Positions 23,811 to 33,100 of a stretch of DNA of 37,310 bases are shown in pieces; positions within the stretch are counted from its first letter, which is position 1; each line of letters opens with the position of its first letter. The notes under the pieces are model-generated. The model worked only from the letters and a program-made list of their open reading frames with translations. It did not search any database and was not told where the DNA came from. The translations under genes and the position numbers were made by a program. The DNA comes from Planctomycetia bacterium. GTDB taxonomy: Bacteria; Planctomycetota; Planctomycetia; Gemmatales; Gemmataceae. The stretch lies in contig SYHD01000055.1 of assembly GCA_005799265.1 (NCBI GenBank), positions 1 to 37,310 on the forward strand. Direction: 5' to 3'.

Positions 23811-25241
23811 ATGCCGATCACGCTTACCTGCCAATGTGGCAAAAAGCAGCTCGTCGCGCCGGAGATGGCGGGGCAAAAAGTCGCCTGCGTCATGTGCGGC
23901 AACGCGCTCAAAGTTCCGGCGTTGGGCGTGCTGGCGTCGAAGCCGAAAGCGAAACCGGTTGCACGCGTGCTTCCCGTGGGCTTGATCCTCGCGGCGGCGG
24001 GCGTGTTATTGACGCTCCTCGGCGCCGTCGGCTTTTTGGCGTGGGCGGTCAGCAATCAGCCGACCGCGCCGAAGCTGATCGTCCAGAACGACGGCGGTCC
24101 AGGCGACAAACCCCACGAGCCACCCGCTGAAGAGCGCAAGGTCGAAGAGAAGAAGCCGGCCGAGGTGAAGCCGAAGGATTCTCCCAACCAAGTCATCCAG
24201 CCGATCAAGCCGAGCGATCCACCCAAGCACGTAATTGAGAAGGTCAAATCGAGCGATCCGCCCAAGCAAGTGATCGAGCCGGTCAAGCCGAGCGACCCGC
24301 CGAAGAAAATCAGCGAACCCGTCAAGCCGAAGGATCCGCCCAAGACGGTTGTCGAGCCGGTCAAGCCGAAGCCCCCGCCCGTCGTCGAGAAGAAGTTGCC
24401 GCCGCTCAACGTCATCGAGTCGGTGAAGCTCGTGTGGAAGCTGCGCGAGGGGGAGGTGTTCTATCAGGAACTGGGCGTCACGCAAAAGCCGACATTCAAG
24501 GTCGCGGGATTGCCGATCGCCATGTTCGTGCAGTATCACGTCGTCTCGCGCTTCACCGTGAAGAAGCAAAACAAGGACGGCTCGCTCGTCGTTGAGCAAA
24601 AGATCGAGAGCGCCCGGCTCGTGCAGGCGGACGAACTGTCAAAGGGGTCGATCGCCCTTTCGCTTGGGCAATTGGCGGGCACGACCTACACGCTCGAACT
24701 CAGTCCGAAGATGGATGTCACCAAATTCGACGGCGCCAAGGACAATCCGCAGATCAAGAACCTCCAGATCGCCGGCGGTGTCGGCATGCAGATGTCCTCG
24801 CTCATCGATCGCGACGGCTGGAAGGAGCTGGCGCAGGCGACCTTCTTTCAGCTCGATCTGACCCCCAAGGCGAACATGGCCTGGTCGAAGCCGATGACGC
24901 ACAATTGGGGCTCAATGGGTTCCTGGCACGGGCAGATCCATTACCTCTACATGGGCCAGCAAAAGGACCTTCATCGCATAACCTACGGTCTAAAACTCGC
25001 CTACAAAGCGCCGGTCGTCGGGGCGGGGGCGGGCATGATGAAGCTCAACGGCGCCAACTTCCAGCCGCAGCAAGCCGGCGGCGAGTTGATCTTCGACAGC
25101 GCACGCGGGCGGGTGGTCCTTGCCCAGGAGACGTTCCGTGTCAAGGGTCTGTTGAACGCCAACGTGCTCGGCCAGAACACGCTGGTGGAGATCGATGAGG
25201 AACAGCATTTCGCCATTCGCATCCATGACAAGTTGCCATAA
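23811..25241 (+). CDS. Zinc-ribbon, single-TM, proline/lysine-repeat protein of unknown function
   Basis: From ATG 23811 (MPITLTCQCGKKQ) the order is: a four-cysteine zinc ribbon (TCQCGKK...ACVMCGNAL, residues ~6-33); one transmembrane segment (LPVGLILAAAGVLLTLLGAVGFLAWAV is the hydrophobic region, ~55-85); and a repetitive linker of KPSDPPK-type units (~110-210). A beta-rich C-terminal domain of about 260 residues follows (VWKLREGEVFYQEL onward). The cytoplasmic zinc ribbon with an outward C-terminal domain is a common Planctomycetota layout. The C-terminal domain is not firmly assignable. The linker is internally repeated at the DNA level. The gene starts 37 bases after the HEAT gene and is probably co-transcribed. 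Confidence 0.82.
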   Translation: MPITLTCQCGKKQLVAPEMAGQKVACVMCGNALKVPALGVLASKPKAKPVARVLPVGLILAAAGVLLTLLGAVGFLAWAVSNQPTAPKLIVQNDGGPGDKPHEPPAEERKVEEKKPAEVKPKDSPNQVIQPIKPSDPPKHVIEKVKSSDPPKQVIEPVKPSDPPKKISEPVKPKDPPKTVVEPVKPKPPPVVEKKLPPLNVIESVKLVWKLREGEVFYQELGVTQKPTFKVAGLPIAMFVQYHVVSRFTVKKQNKDGSLVVEQKIESARLVQADELSKGSIALSLGQLAGTTYTLELSPKMDVTKFDGAKDNPQIKNLQIAGGVGMQMSSLIDRDGWKELAQATFFQLDLTPKANMAWSKPMTHNWGSMGSWHGQIHYLYMGQQKDLHRITYGLKLAYKAPVVGAGAGMMKLNGANFQPQQAGGELIFDSARGRVVLAQETFRVKGLLNANVLGQNTLVEIDEEQHFAIRIHDKLP

Positions 25242-25248
25242 CACGAGC

Positions 25249-25313
25249 GTGGCATACGATTCCAATCGTGTGATTGGGGGACTGACAATCACACGATTGG
25301 AATCGTATGCCAC
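25249..25313. repeat. Perfect 28-bp inverted repeat with 9-nt loop
   Basis: Arms 25249-25276 and 25286-25313 (left arm begins GTGGCATACGATTCC) are exact reverse complements around GGGGACTGA. The structure starts 7 bases after one stop codon and ends 17 bases before the next ATG, and has no T-run. Such a perfect stem suggests a recent insertion of a palindromic element. It supplies a spurious in-frame ATG at 25307. Confidence 0.92.
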
Positions 25314-25330
25314 ACGAATTGGGAGTGCCG

Positions 25331-26548
25331 ATGAATCGCGCAACCGCCTCCTTCGCTGCATTCACTCTTGCCATCACCTTCTGCCTTGCAGATCAACCCG
25401 ATCCCGCCAAGCTCGAAAAGCAGCGCTGCCCGAAGCCGAGCGAGTTTGCGCTCGTCTTCTCGTTCGGCTACGTCGAAGACAAGATGCCGAAGGAGGACGC
25501 GAAGTTCGAGGAGTTGCTCAAGAAGATCAAGGACGCTAACTTCAACGTCATTCACTGCCCCCACACCGACAAACGCGTGGAGCTATGCAAGAAGCACGGC
25601 GTCAAGATGATGGTCGATCTGCTCTATGGCGAGCATCACGTTTACAAGAACACGGAAAAGGCCGAGGCGCTGTGCAAGAAGCTGCAAAACAACCCGGACA
25701 TCTGGGGCTACAACATTTGGAACGACGGCTTCGGCAAAACGGTCGAGGGCCGCAAGCGCGACATCAACAACGTCCGTACCTGGGACCCGACGCACCCGGC
25801 CTATTGCGGGACCTATCGCGTCATCGGCATGAGCAAGCTGAGCAATCCCGACATCTTCGGCTACTACGACTTCCACTGGAAGCGCGGCCCCGGCATGCAT
25901 TTTCCGCACATGCTCGCCTACTCGAACTGGGCACGCGAGCGCGACGCCTGGTTCTACACCTGGCTGTCGGCGACGTCGGGATTGCCGGGCAAGGGGAACT
26001 TCAATCGCAGCCTCTATTCGGCCAACACCGGCATCGCCTGTGGACTCAAGGGCATCCTGTGGTTCCTCGCCGACGATCTGATGAACCAGAAGACGCTCGA
26101 ATGGACCGAGCATGGCCGCGACATCATCAAGGTGCACAAAGAGATCGCGCCGCTCCGGAAGGAACTCGTCAAACTCGCGCACCCGATGGCAATCTACTCG
26201 ACGCCGATCACGAAGACGCTGAACAACGATGCGGTGGCCGAGGGGAATAAAGCTGCATTTCCGCCGGGGCTCGACGGTCGGGCGATCCCGAAGGACTTCG
26301 ATTTGCAGCCAAGCAGCGGCGAGTTCATGCTTGGCGTGTTCAAGGACGACCAGAAGCGCGATTGCGTTTTCATCGCGAATAACAATGCTTATGTCGAACA
26401 GAAAGTGGCGCTGAAGTTGGCGCGCAAGGGCGGGATTGAGCACTTTGTACGTCAGGACCAGAGTTGGCGTGCGCTGGAGGTACGCGACGGTGCGATCCAG
26501 CTATTGCTTGCGCCGGGTGGCGGCGAATTGCTGCGCTTCGAGAAGTGA
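25331..26548 (+). CDS. Secreted glycoside-hydrolase-like (TIM-barrel-type) protein
   Basis: This 405-residue protein has a signal peptide (ATASFAAFTLAITFCLA). Its alpha/beta pattern is suggestive of a glycoside-hydrolase-like barrel: NFNVIHCPHTDKRVELCKKHGVKMMVDLLY, then WGYNIWNDGFG, then FGYYDFHWKRG, GLKGILWFLADDL, and a C-terminal beta-rich tail. Similar proteins are often annotated beta-galactosidase-like or hypothetical. Catalytic acids cannot be assigned by eye. The ATG at 25331 is chosen because the upstream ATG (25307) lies inside the palindrome 25249-25313. Confidence 0.75.
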   Translation: MNRATASFAAFTLAITFCLADQPDPAKLEKQRCPKPSEFALVFSFGYVEDKMPKEDAKFEELLKKIKDANFNVIHCPHTDKRVELCKKHGVKMMVDLLYGEHHVYKNTEKAEALCKKLQNNPDIWGYNIWNDGFGKTVEGRKRDINNVRTWDPTHPAYCGTYRVIGMSKLSNPDIFGYYDFHWKRGPGMHFPHMLAYSNWARERDAWFYTWLSATSGLPGKGNFNRSLYSANTGIACGLKGILWFLADDLMNQKTLEWTEHGRDIIKVHKEIAPLRKELVKLAHPMAIYSTPITKTLNNDAVAEGNKAAFPPGLDGRAIPKDFDLQPSSGEFMLGVFKDDQKRDCVFIANNNAYVEQKVALKLARKGGIEHFVRQDQSWRALEVRDGAIQLLLAPGGGELLRFEK

Positions 26549-26904
26549 GGATCGCGTGTGTCTTCGCGTCGCGCGCACGCGGCAATGGTGGTATGGGCCT
26601 CGGAAGAGAGTGAAGAGCCTCGCCGCGAAAATCAGCACCGTATGGGTATGATCAAGAAGATCGAACTGCGGCGCATGGCGCATCCCTAAAAGGCGTCGGC
26701 ATCCGGAAACGAATCCGCCACCTTGCACCTGGAACCGGGGGCGATGTCCGGGCCGGACAACCCGTCGCAGCCCGACGGCACGGCCGTTTCGTTAGCGATC
26801 GATTCGCGTGAATATTATTTCGCAATCGAAAAGCCTCGTTCGCTCGTCTTATTTGTGATACTTTCTCCTGCTGTAGAGATTCCGTTCCCGAAAGGAGGTC
26901 CAGC
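26549..26904. other. Intergenic region without a supported gene
   Basis: No convincing ORF is present; a 34-codon ORF at 26585-26689 has no supporting evidence. The last ~100 bases are AT-richer (TATTATTTCGC, TTATTTGTGATACTT) and probably hold the promoter of the thioredoxin-like gene. Confidence 0.5.
26891..26898 (+). promoter_or_regulatory. Strong Shine-Dalgarno site AAAGGAGG
   Basis: This near-perfect site lies 6 bases before the GTG at 26905 and establishes that GTG as the start of the thioredoxin-like gene. No comparable site precedes the GTG at 27169 after the in-frame TGA. Confidence 0.85.
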
Positions 26905-27888
26905 GTGCGTTGGCTCATGCGATTGGTGGCGGTCGGATTGCTGACCGCGGGCTTGTCCGTGCCGGCAGTACTGGCACAAAAGGGCGGCCTCAAAGACATC
27001 GTTGGCGCAACATGCACCGGCGATCATGGAACAAACGTCCACTTCGAGGCGACGCCGAAAGACGCCGCCAAGAAAGCCGAAAAAGAACAAAAGCTCGTCA
27101 TGGTGCTGCACATCTCGGGGCTCTTCGAAGACCCCGACTATACCTGAAACAACGCTGAGGCGCTCCGTGTGAACGCCCTGGCGGATCCCAAGGTCGGCGA
27201 ATTCGTTACCAAGAACTTCGTCTCGGCCTATCAGAAAGTCGGCACCTTCCGCATCGTCGGCAAGCAAAAACAAGGCGGCAACGTCGCGACGTATTTCTGC
27301 GCTCCCGATGGCCGCGTGCTGCACTGCGTCGCCGGGCCTGTCAATTCGCAGCAGTTCCTGGTCGAGGCGAAATGGACCGTCGATACGGTCAAGAAGGCGA
27401 TCGAGGATTGCAAAGGCGACGGCGGCAAGTTCAAGATCATCATGCGGACCGCGCACGCCGAGAAGCTGCGCCGCGATCATGGCTTGGCCGTCGAGCCGAT
27501 CACGTTTGATCCCCCCGGAGCGCAGGATCCCAACGATGCGTTGACGTATCGCGATCCGACGGGCCAACCGCTCGCTCCCGTGTTGCGGCCGGCACCCATC
27601 GATGGGCCGGACGTCCGCTTCCGCGAGCAACAAGCGAACGCCAAGAACGCTCTCGGCGCTGCTGCCGTGCAGGACAAGGCGGGCCGCGGCTGGGTGCTCG
27701 GCAATCAAGGCCGCGTCCACGTGCTGATGGCCGCCCACTCGATGTCGAAGATCGACCGCGTGTATGCGTCGGTGTTCGAAGGCATCCTCGGCGAACGTAT
27801 CTCGACGCTGCCGGTGCAGGTCGTCGATCCGTTCCCGTGGCGCAATCGCAAGGAAGGCGGACCGACCCCCGATATCAAGGGAAAATAA
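26905..27888 (+). CDS. Secreted thioredoxin-fold protein with an in-frame TGA, candidate selenoprotein
   Basis: A signal peptide (WLMRLVAVGLLTAGLSVPAVLA) precedes a thioredoxin-like domain. A strand KLVMVLHISG and loop LFEDPDYT lead to TGA codon 81 (27145-27147). NNAEALRVNALADPKVGEF and NFVSAYQKVGTF then continue in the same frame to a stop at 27888. Aligned by hand on the ADPKV motif, codon 81 falls on the first Cys of the CxxC of thioredoxin_7-type proteins, with A84 at the second, so the centre would be UxxA. A hairpin with a GU-containing apical loop follows the TGA (27153-27183). Seen: one frame, one TGA, a strong start site, a terminator after the gene. Inferred: selenocysteine insertion. 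Alternatives are a nonsense mutation or a sequencing error. If not recoded, the products would be 80 and 239 residues. Confidence 0.75.
27153..27183 (+). promoter_or_regulatory. SECIS-like hairpin downstream of the in-frame TGA
   Basis: Hand folding gives a lower stem CGCUG/UGGCG (27153-27157 with 27179-27183, including two G-U pairs), an A-C mismatch, and stem GGCG/CGCC (27159-27162 with 27174-27177). After a further mismatch come two pairs closing the apical loop CGUGU at 27166-27170. The loop lies about 19-23 bases after the TGA, within the range used by bacterial SECIS elements, and contains the expected GU. It was folded by eye only. Confidence 0.5.
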
Positions 27889-27934
27889 CCACCCCAAGCC
27901 CGCAGGCGACGTAGGAGCCCGCGGGGTGCTGACG

Positions 27935-27976
27935 AATCCCCCGGCCGCGTTTCGGACGCCGCCGGGGGATTTTTTT
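27935..27976 (+). terminator. Rho-independent terminator after the thioredoxin-like gene
   Basis: Perfect 11-bp arms AATCCCCCGGC (27935-27945) and GCCGGGGGATT (27961-27971) surround an inner GCGT/ACGC stem, with seven T residues at 27970-27976. It ends the transcript that spans the in-frame TGA, consistent with one continuous gene. Confidence 0.9.
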
Positions 27977-28031
27977 GCCTCAACCGCAAATGTGACCTAC
28001 GCTTGCGCGGGGATCAACAGAAAGGACTGCC

Positions 28032-28274
28032 ATGCCGACATACAATCGACTGCCAATCGGCGGATTGTTCCGTTTGGCCGAAGACGACAACATCATCTAC
28101 ATCAAGATGACTCAATGGCAAGCCCGTGAATTACTTCTCAAGAGAGAGGAGGATGGCGGATGTCATTTCTTCAAGGGCCAGCCGATCCGCCACATGTTTG
28201 ATCCCTTGATCTTTGTCGAGAAAGTCGTGTTGACGCCCCACGTGCACGCCGCGGAAACCGTCGTTGTATCCTGA
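28032..28274 (+). CDS. Small conserved-looking protein of unknown function
   Basis: This 80-residue protein (starting MPTYNRLPIGGLFRLAEDD) has an AAAGGA Shine-Dalgarno site 7 bases before the ATG. It has no signal peptide or membrane segment and a balanced soluble composition with one Cys (GGCHFFKG). The periodic pattern (NRLPIGGLFRL, NIIYIKMTQWQARELL) reads like a small beta-alpha domain. It follows the terminator and so has its own promoter. No family is recognised. Confidence 0.7.
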   Translation: MPTYNRLPIGGLFRLAEDDNIIYIKMTQWQARELLLKREEDGGCHFFKGQPIRHMFDPLIFVEKVVLTPHVHAAETVVVS

Positions 28275-28595
28275 ATGGCGCTCTCTCATTGGTGGACCAT
28301 CATTATGCGCACATCGATCTTCGCCGCCGTTCTGCTGCTCACGCTCTGGCTACCCGCCGCGGAGGGGTCCTGACCGCCGCGTCGTCCCGCGGCCGCCCCG
28401 TGAAAGGCGCCGCAGGAGCGAGCAGTTGCTCGCCACATAGCACGCGAAACAAACTCCTATCTCGTCGGCAGCGTCCTGGCAGCCGGGCTGGCGATCGGCA
28501 TCGGTTACGGCGCGTACAAAATGTACCACGACGTCCGCGGCTGGGCTGTGGAAAATCAACGCCCCAAGGAACCGTGGGAAGGCGAGCCGGGTTAA
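28275..28595 (+). pseudogene. Probable remnant of a small membrane protein
   Basis: One frame begins with an ATG at 28275 and a second at 28305 (MRTSIFAAVLLLTLWLPAAEGS, a good signal peptide) and stops at TGA 28371. The same frame, after a second TGA at 28401, reads NSYLVGSVLAAGLAIGIGYGAYKMYHDVRG and a clean C-terminus ending EPG at TAA 28593. A signal plus a TM helix in one frame suggests a decayed gene. The interrupting section contains a palindrome (GCGAGCAGTTGCTCGC). From 28596 to 28757 no supported feature is seen. Confidence 0.35.
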
Positions 28596-28757
28596 GGGAA
28601 ACGGCTCGGCTCGACGCGAATTCCATTCCCGCAGGCAATTCCAATTCCAGCGTTTGACCGTTGAGCAGGTCATCCACCGGCGAAAAAAGCGGCACGCGGA
28701 AGCTCGATTCCTCAAGCCTGGGTTTGCCGCGGATTTTCTCCTTGCCTGGAACGCGAA

Positions 28758-29891
28758 CTATCCCGCATCGGCGGCGGAATTGGCTGGACGAGGAAGACGC
28801 AGCGGGCCGATCTGCACGAGTTCGCCCTGGAAGTTGGGGCGAGCGCCGGTCCATTGGCCGACCTGAGCGCCGCCGCCGCTGACGTTCTCCGCGAGGCCGC
28901 GTGTCAACACATGCCAGCAGAAGAAGCAGTGGTTGGACGTTGCGCCAGGAAGGGCGTTGGGGTCGCGTGCCAGGATCTCGGCGCGAATCGCCGTCAGGCC
29001 CTTCTTGAAGACCTTGCCGACGTAGGGATGAGCGCGGCCGCGCTGAATGATCTGTTTGACGGAGTGCTTGTGGATGTTGCCGATGGTGAGCTGATCGAGA
29101 TCCGACGCGAAGCCGCAGCAAGGTTTGACGTCGCCGCGCGGGTTGACAATAAGGGCCTGGCCGGGGCCTTCGCAGTAATCTTCCTCGAACCAGACGTCGC
29201 CCCAGTCGCCGCCGAGCTTCTCGGCGCGCTCGACGGGGGCGAGGTGGTTCCAGTTCAGCGTCATGGTCAAATCGGGCGACACCAACAAATACCTGTGCAA
29301 GAGATCGGACCACTCGACGATCGCGTCGAGCGCCTTGGCGAGCATGTGTACGGGCTCAAGACCGACGTGCGGGTCGCGGCTGGCGTAGGCGAGGGAGAGG
29401 ATGTTGTCGCGCGCGAAGATCTGCCGGGCGGTCTTGCAAAAAGTGACGAGGTCGGCGGTGCGAATGCCGTGAAATTTGTCGACGCCGAGGCCGAGCTTGC
29501 CGGTGAAGCCCGCATTTTTGAGGTCGGTCAGGACGGCGCGCAGATGCGCTTCGTCGCGAAACCAGACGCCGTTGGTGACGATCTTGTCGAAGCGGAAGCC
29601 CAGCTGCGCCGCGCGCTTGGCGACGGCGATCACGAATTCGGGATACAGAAACGGCTCGCCGCCGGTGAAGCCGAGCAACTCGATGCCGTGGCGATGGGCG
29701 TCCTCGAGAAAGCGCAGCGCGGTGGGAATGTCGAGCCGATCGGTCCATTCGATGGGCACGCAGCAATGCGCGCACGTGAGGTTGCACTGATACGTCCCCG
29801 CAAACGAGAGGTAACTGGGGCGGAACGTGCGTGTGCGACGTTTCACGGGGCGAGCGTTGGCGCGGTCGGCATTTGGAGTGCGCATATTCAT
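28758..29891 (-). CDS. Radical SAM/SPASM-type protein
   Basis: This 377-residue protein carries the radical SAM motif CNLTCAHC (C36, C40, C43) binding the 4Fe-4S cluster and SAM, followed by GFTGGEPFLYPEF (the GGEP SAM-binding segment). The C-terminal third has additional cysteines in a SPASM-like pattern (DYCEGPGQALIVNPRGDVKPCCGF and HCFFCWHVL), which should hold auxiliary clusters. Such proteins modify peptides or proteins or act as maturases; the substrate is unknown. It starts with MNMRTPNADR at 29891. No clear precursor peptide is adjacent, and the nearest genes diverge or converge, so it is probably transcribed alone. Confidence 0.9.
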   Translation of the reverse strand: MNMRTPNADRANARPVKRRTRTFRPSYLSFAGTYQCNLTCAHCCVPIEWTDRLDIPTALRFLEDAHRHGIELLGFTGGEPFLYPEFVIAVAKRAAQLGFRFDKIVTNGVWFRDEAHLRAVLTDLKNAGFTGKLGLGVDKFHGIRTADLVTFCKTARQIFARDNILSLAYASRDPHVGLEPVHMLAKALDAIVEWSDLLHRYLLVSPDLTMTLNWNHLAPVERAEKLGGDWGDVWFEEDYCEGPGQALIVNPRGDVKPCCGFASDLDQLTIGNIHKHSVKQIIQRGRAHPYVGKVFKKGLTAIRAEILARDPNALPGATSNHCFFCWHVLTRGLAENVSGGGAQVGQWTGARPNFQGELVQIGPLRLPRPANSAADAG

Positions 29892-29934
29892 ATCATCATA
29901 GCGTTAGAATCACCGGTTGATTGAGATATCCTTC

Positions 29935-29995
29935 CGAGCCGCGACCGTGCGGGAGCGATGGGCTGTTTCCCGCTCCCTAAAACGGCCGCGGCTCG
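29935..29995. repeat. Interrupted palindrome CGAGCCGCG
   Basis: Outer arms CGAGCCGCG (29935-29943) and CGCGGCTCG (29987-29995) and inner arms GGGAGCG (29951-29957) and CGCTCCC (29971-29977) can form a long hairpin. It lies between divergent genes, so it is not simply a terminator. Confidence 0.8.
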
Positions 29996-30190
29996 TAGGT
30001 TAGTGGATGTTTGTGCGCATGTTAGCTGGCGAGGCTTACATCGTCTCTTATTAATGCGGAAGGTTTTCGTCTTTTGCCGAGGCTTCCGTTTGGATTGTTC
30101 TTGCCAAGTTGGGTAAGCTGTGCGACAATCGCGACACTTTCGATATCCTGACACCAAACGATCACCCCACGATTAGCGAGGGTAAGGATC

Positions 30191-33100
30191 ATGCTCCTCT
30201 TGCGCCGTATCGCCGCGTTGCTCGGATTGGGACTGTTGGGCCTTTCCGTGCTGGGGTTGTTTACCGACCGCGCCGCGGGACAGAAAGCGGTTATGCTGCA
30301 GCCGCAACCGCCCAATACCGGTACCGGTACCGCCGCCGGGAGCGCAGCGCTGCACAGCTCCATCAAGATCACCGAGGACTCGCGTTTTCGGCAAGTCATC
30401 AACGTCGGGCGCGACTGCATCCGGGATGAGGAATGGAAACAGGCCGTCGAGGCTCTCCAGGCTATTCTCAACGAAAAGAAAGACCACTACGTCCAGGTGC
30501 GTGAAGTGGACGCCGCCAATCCGCAGAAGGAAACCGCGCGCTGGACCAGCGTGAAGTTCGAGGCGAACAACCTGCTCGGCTCGATGAAGATCGAAGGGTT
30601 GCAAGTCTATGAGTTCACGTACGGCGCCGAAGCGAAGACCAAGCTGGACGAGGCGAAAAAGAGCGGCGACCGCGATGCGCTGGCGGACGTGGCCCAGCGC
30701 TTTTGCCACACGCAGGCGGGCATCGAAGCCAACGAATTGCTGGCGACGTTGTTCCTGGCGCGCGGGCAAGTCTTCACTGCGGCCTTGCGCTTCGAGAAGC
30801 TCCTCGCGATGAATCCGGAAAACGCCAAGATCAGCGATCTGACGCTTTTCAAGGCCGCGATGGCCTTCCGCCGCGCGGGGGACATGCAGAACTACAACGA
30901 CACCTGGAAGCGCATCGAGGCCAACTTGCAAGGCAAGCCGGGCCTCAAGATCGGCGACGACATGTACCCGGTGGCGAAGCTCGACGAGGTGCTCAAGGAA
31001 ACGCCGGTGGTCGACTCGGTCAACGTGTACGATTGGCCGATGCAGTGGGGCAACAATCGCCGCACCGCGCAGGCGATCGGCAGCCCGCCGCTGCTGGACG
31101 CGCCGCTGTGGAAACGACCGATCATGCGCGACAAGCTCGACGGCTTCAACGACGAGGACCCCGATCAGGGCGCCGAACTGCGTGTCAACGCCGCGGTCAA
31201 GCAACTCCACGACAGCAACCTGCCCGTGCTGCCCGGCTTTTTCCCGATCGCCTCGCAAGGCGTCATGGTCTATCGCACGCAGCGCGGTCTGTGCGCGGTT
31301 GCACTGAAAGAGATCGAAATCAAGGACGAAGAAAGCGGCCTGGTCACCAAGATCAAGCCGGGGCAAATCATCTGGAAATCGATCCCAATGAATCGCAGCC
31401 TGGCCATGCTGCTCGAAAAGAACAACACCAAGGGCAAGACCGATAGCTGGCTCGATTCCTACAACCAGGTTCCCGGCTTCAACAGCCTGCTGTTCGAGAA
31501 CACGATGATCGGCTCCCTGGCGACGGATCATCGGCTCGTCTACGCCATCAACGATCTGGCGGTTCCGCCGCACCCCGGCGCGTTCATGTTCAATCAGTTC
31601 AATCCCCAGATGAATCAATGGCAGATGGGCGAACTCAAGCCGTTCATCATGCAAAACGAGCTTTCCGCCTACGACCTCATCACCGGCAAGCTGAAATGGG
31701 AGCTGAACCAGGACGACCCGAAGTTCAAGGACAGCCACTTCCTGAGCATGCCTCTCTCCATCGGCGGCAAGCTCTACGTGCTCAACGAACGCCTCACCAA
31801 TCCGGGCGAAGGAGCCGGCGTCAATCAATTCGGCCAGCCGGGCAATCCCATCGGCGGCGAATCCGAATTGCGCATCGTCTGCCTCGATCCGAACAAGGTC
31901 GTCAACGCCAAGCCCGAAATTCTCGATCCGATTCAGGTACTCGGCAACGTCGTGCTAAGCAACCGCGTCGTGCAGGATATTCCGCGCCGCGTCAACGCCG
32001 TTCACCTGGCATATGGCGAAGGCGTCCTCGTGTGCCCGACGAACGCCGGTGAAGTGTTCGGCATCGACCTGATGACGCGCAGCCTGGTCTGGTCGTATCC
32101 CTATCGCGAAAATTCCCACCAGCAGATCGTCCTGCCGGGCATGAATCCGAACATGTTCCCACGGCCCAATCCGGGCGCGGTCAACACGGGCACGACGACG
32201 ATCTCCAAGTGGAAGTCCTCCCCGCCCGCTCTGCAAGACGGCAAGGTCGTCTTCACGGCCCCCGACGCGGATTCGGTCCATTGCGTCAGCCTGCGCGACG
32301 GCAAACCCCTCTGGCGGCGCAGCCAGATCGAAGGCGATCTCTTTATGGCCGGCGTCTTCAAGGGCAAGGTGCTCATTGTCGGCAAGACGAGCATCCGCGC
32401 TCTCAATCTCAAGGACGGCAGCCAGCTCTGGTCCGTCTACACGGGCGATCTCCCCGCCGGGCAGGGCGTTGCCAGCAAGGACATCTATTATCTCCCGCTC
32501 AAGAAGGGCGAAATCCTCGCCGTCGACATCGAACGCGGCCAGGTCAAGGCCCACAACCGCGCAGCCGTTCAGGGCTCGGCGCCGGGCAATCTCGTCTTCT
32601 ACGAAGGCATGGTCCTTTCGCAGACGACGCACGACGTAATGGCCTATCCGCAACTCAGTTCGCGGCTTGCCAGCGCCAAGACCGACGCCACCAACGATCC
32701 CGACAACATGACCAAGCTGACCGATTACGGCGAACTGCTCCTCAAGGACGGGCAGGTTGATCTCGCGGTTGAGAACCTTCTGAAGGTCTTCAACAACAAG
32801 CCGGCCGCAGCGCTTGGCAAGCGCGTCAATGAACGATTGTTCGAGGCGCTGACCGATCTCATGCAAGTCGATTTCGAGAAGGCGAGCCGGGATCATCTCG
32901 GCGTCTACAAGGAATTGACCGTTGTTCCCGGCAATAATCCGGAAGAGCAGTCACGCAAGTCGAAGTATTTCCGGCTGGTCGGCCAGGGACGCGAAGCGCA
33001 GGGCAACCTCGTCGAAGCGTTTCAGATGTACAAGGATTTCGGCGCCCTGCCGCTGCATCGCGAGGGGGGCATCGCCTCGCTGGAGGATCCCAATCACAAG

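Noticed and set aside
26585..26689. 34-codon ORF with KKIELRRMAHP ending
   Set aside because: No Shine-Dalgarno site, no homology recognised, and such short ORFs are expected by chance.
27145..27147. Genome-wide reassignment of TGA as a sense codon
   Set aside because: TGA serves as the normal stop in several intact genes here, for example the sigma factor, CHAD and DapA-family genes.
28289..28657. 122-codon ORF in another frame across the small membrane-protein remnant
   Set aside because: Arg/Ser-rich low-complexity translation; the competing frame shows a real signal peptide and TM helix.
28032..29891. RiPP-type pair of the 80-residue protein with the radical SAM gene
   Set aside because: The genes converge, are about 480 bases apart with a decayed locus between them, and the small protein lacks a leader/core organisation.
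30173..31828. 551-codon minus-strand ORF over the TPR/PQQ gene
   Set aside because: Shadow of the 1725-codon gene; composition typical of antisense GC-rich DNA.
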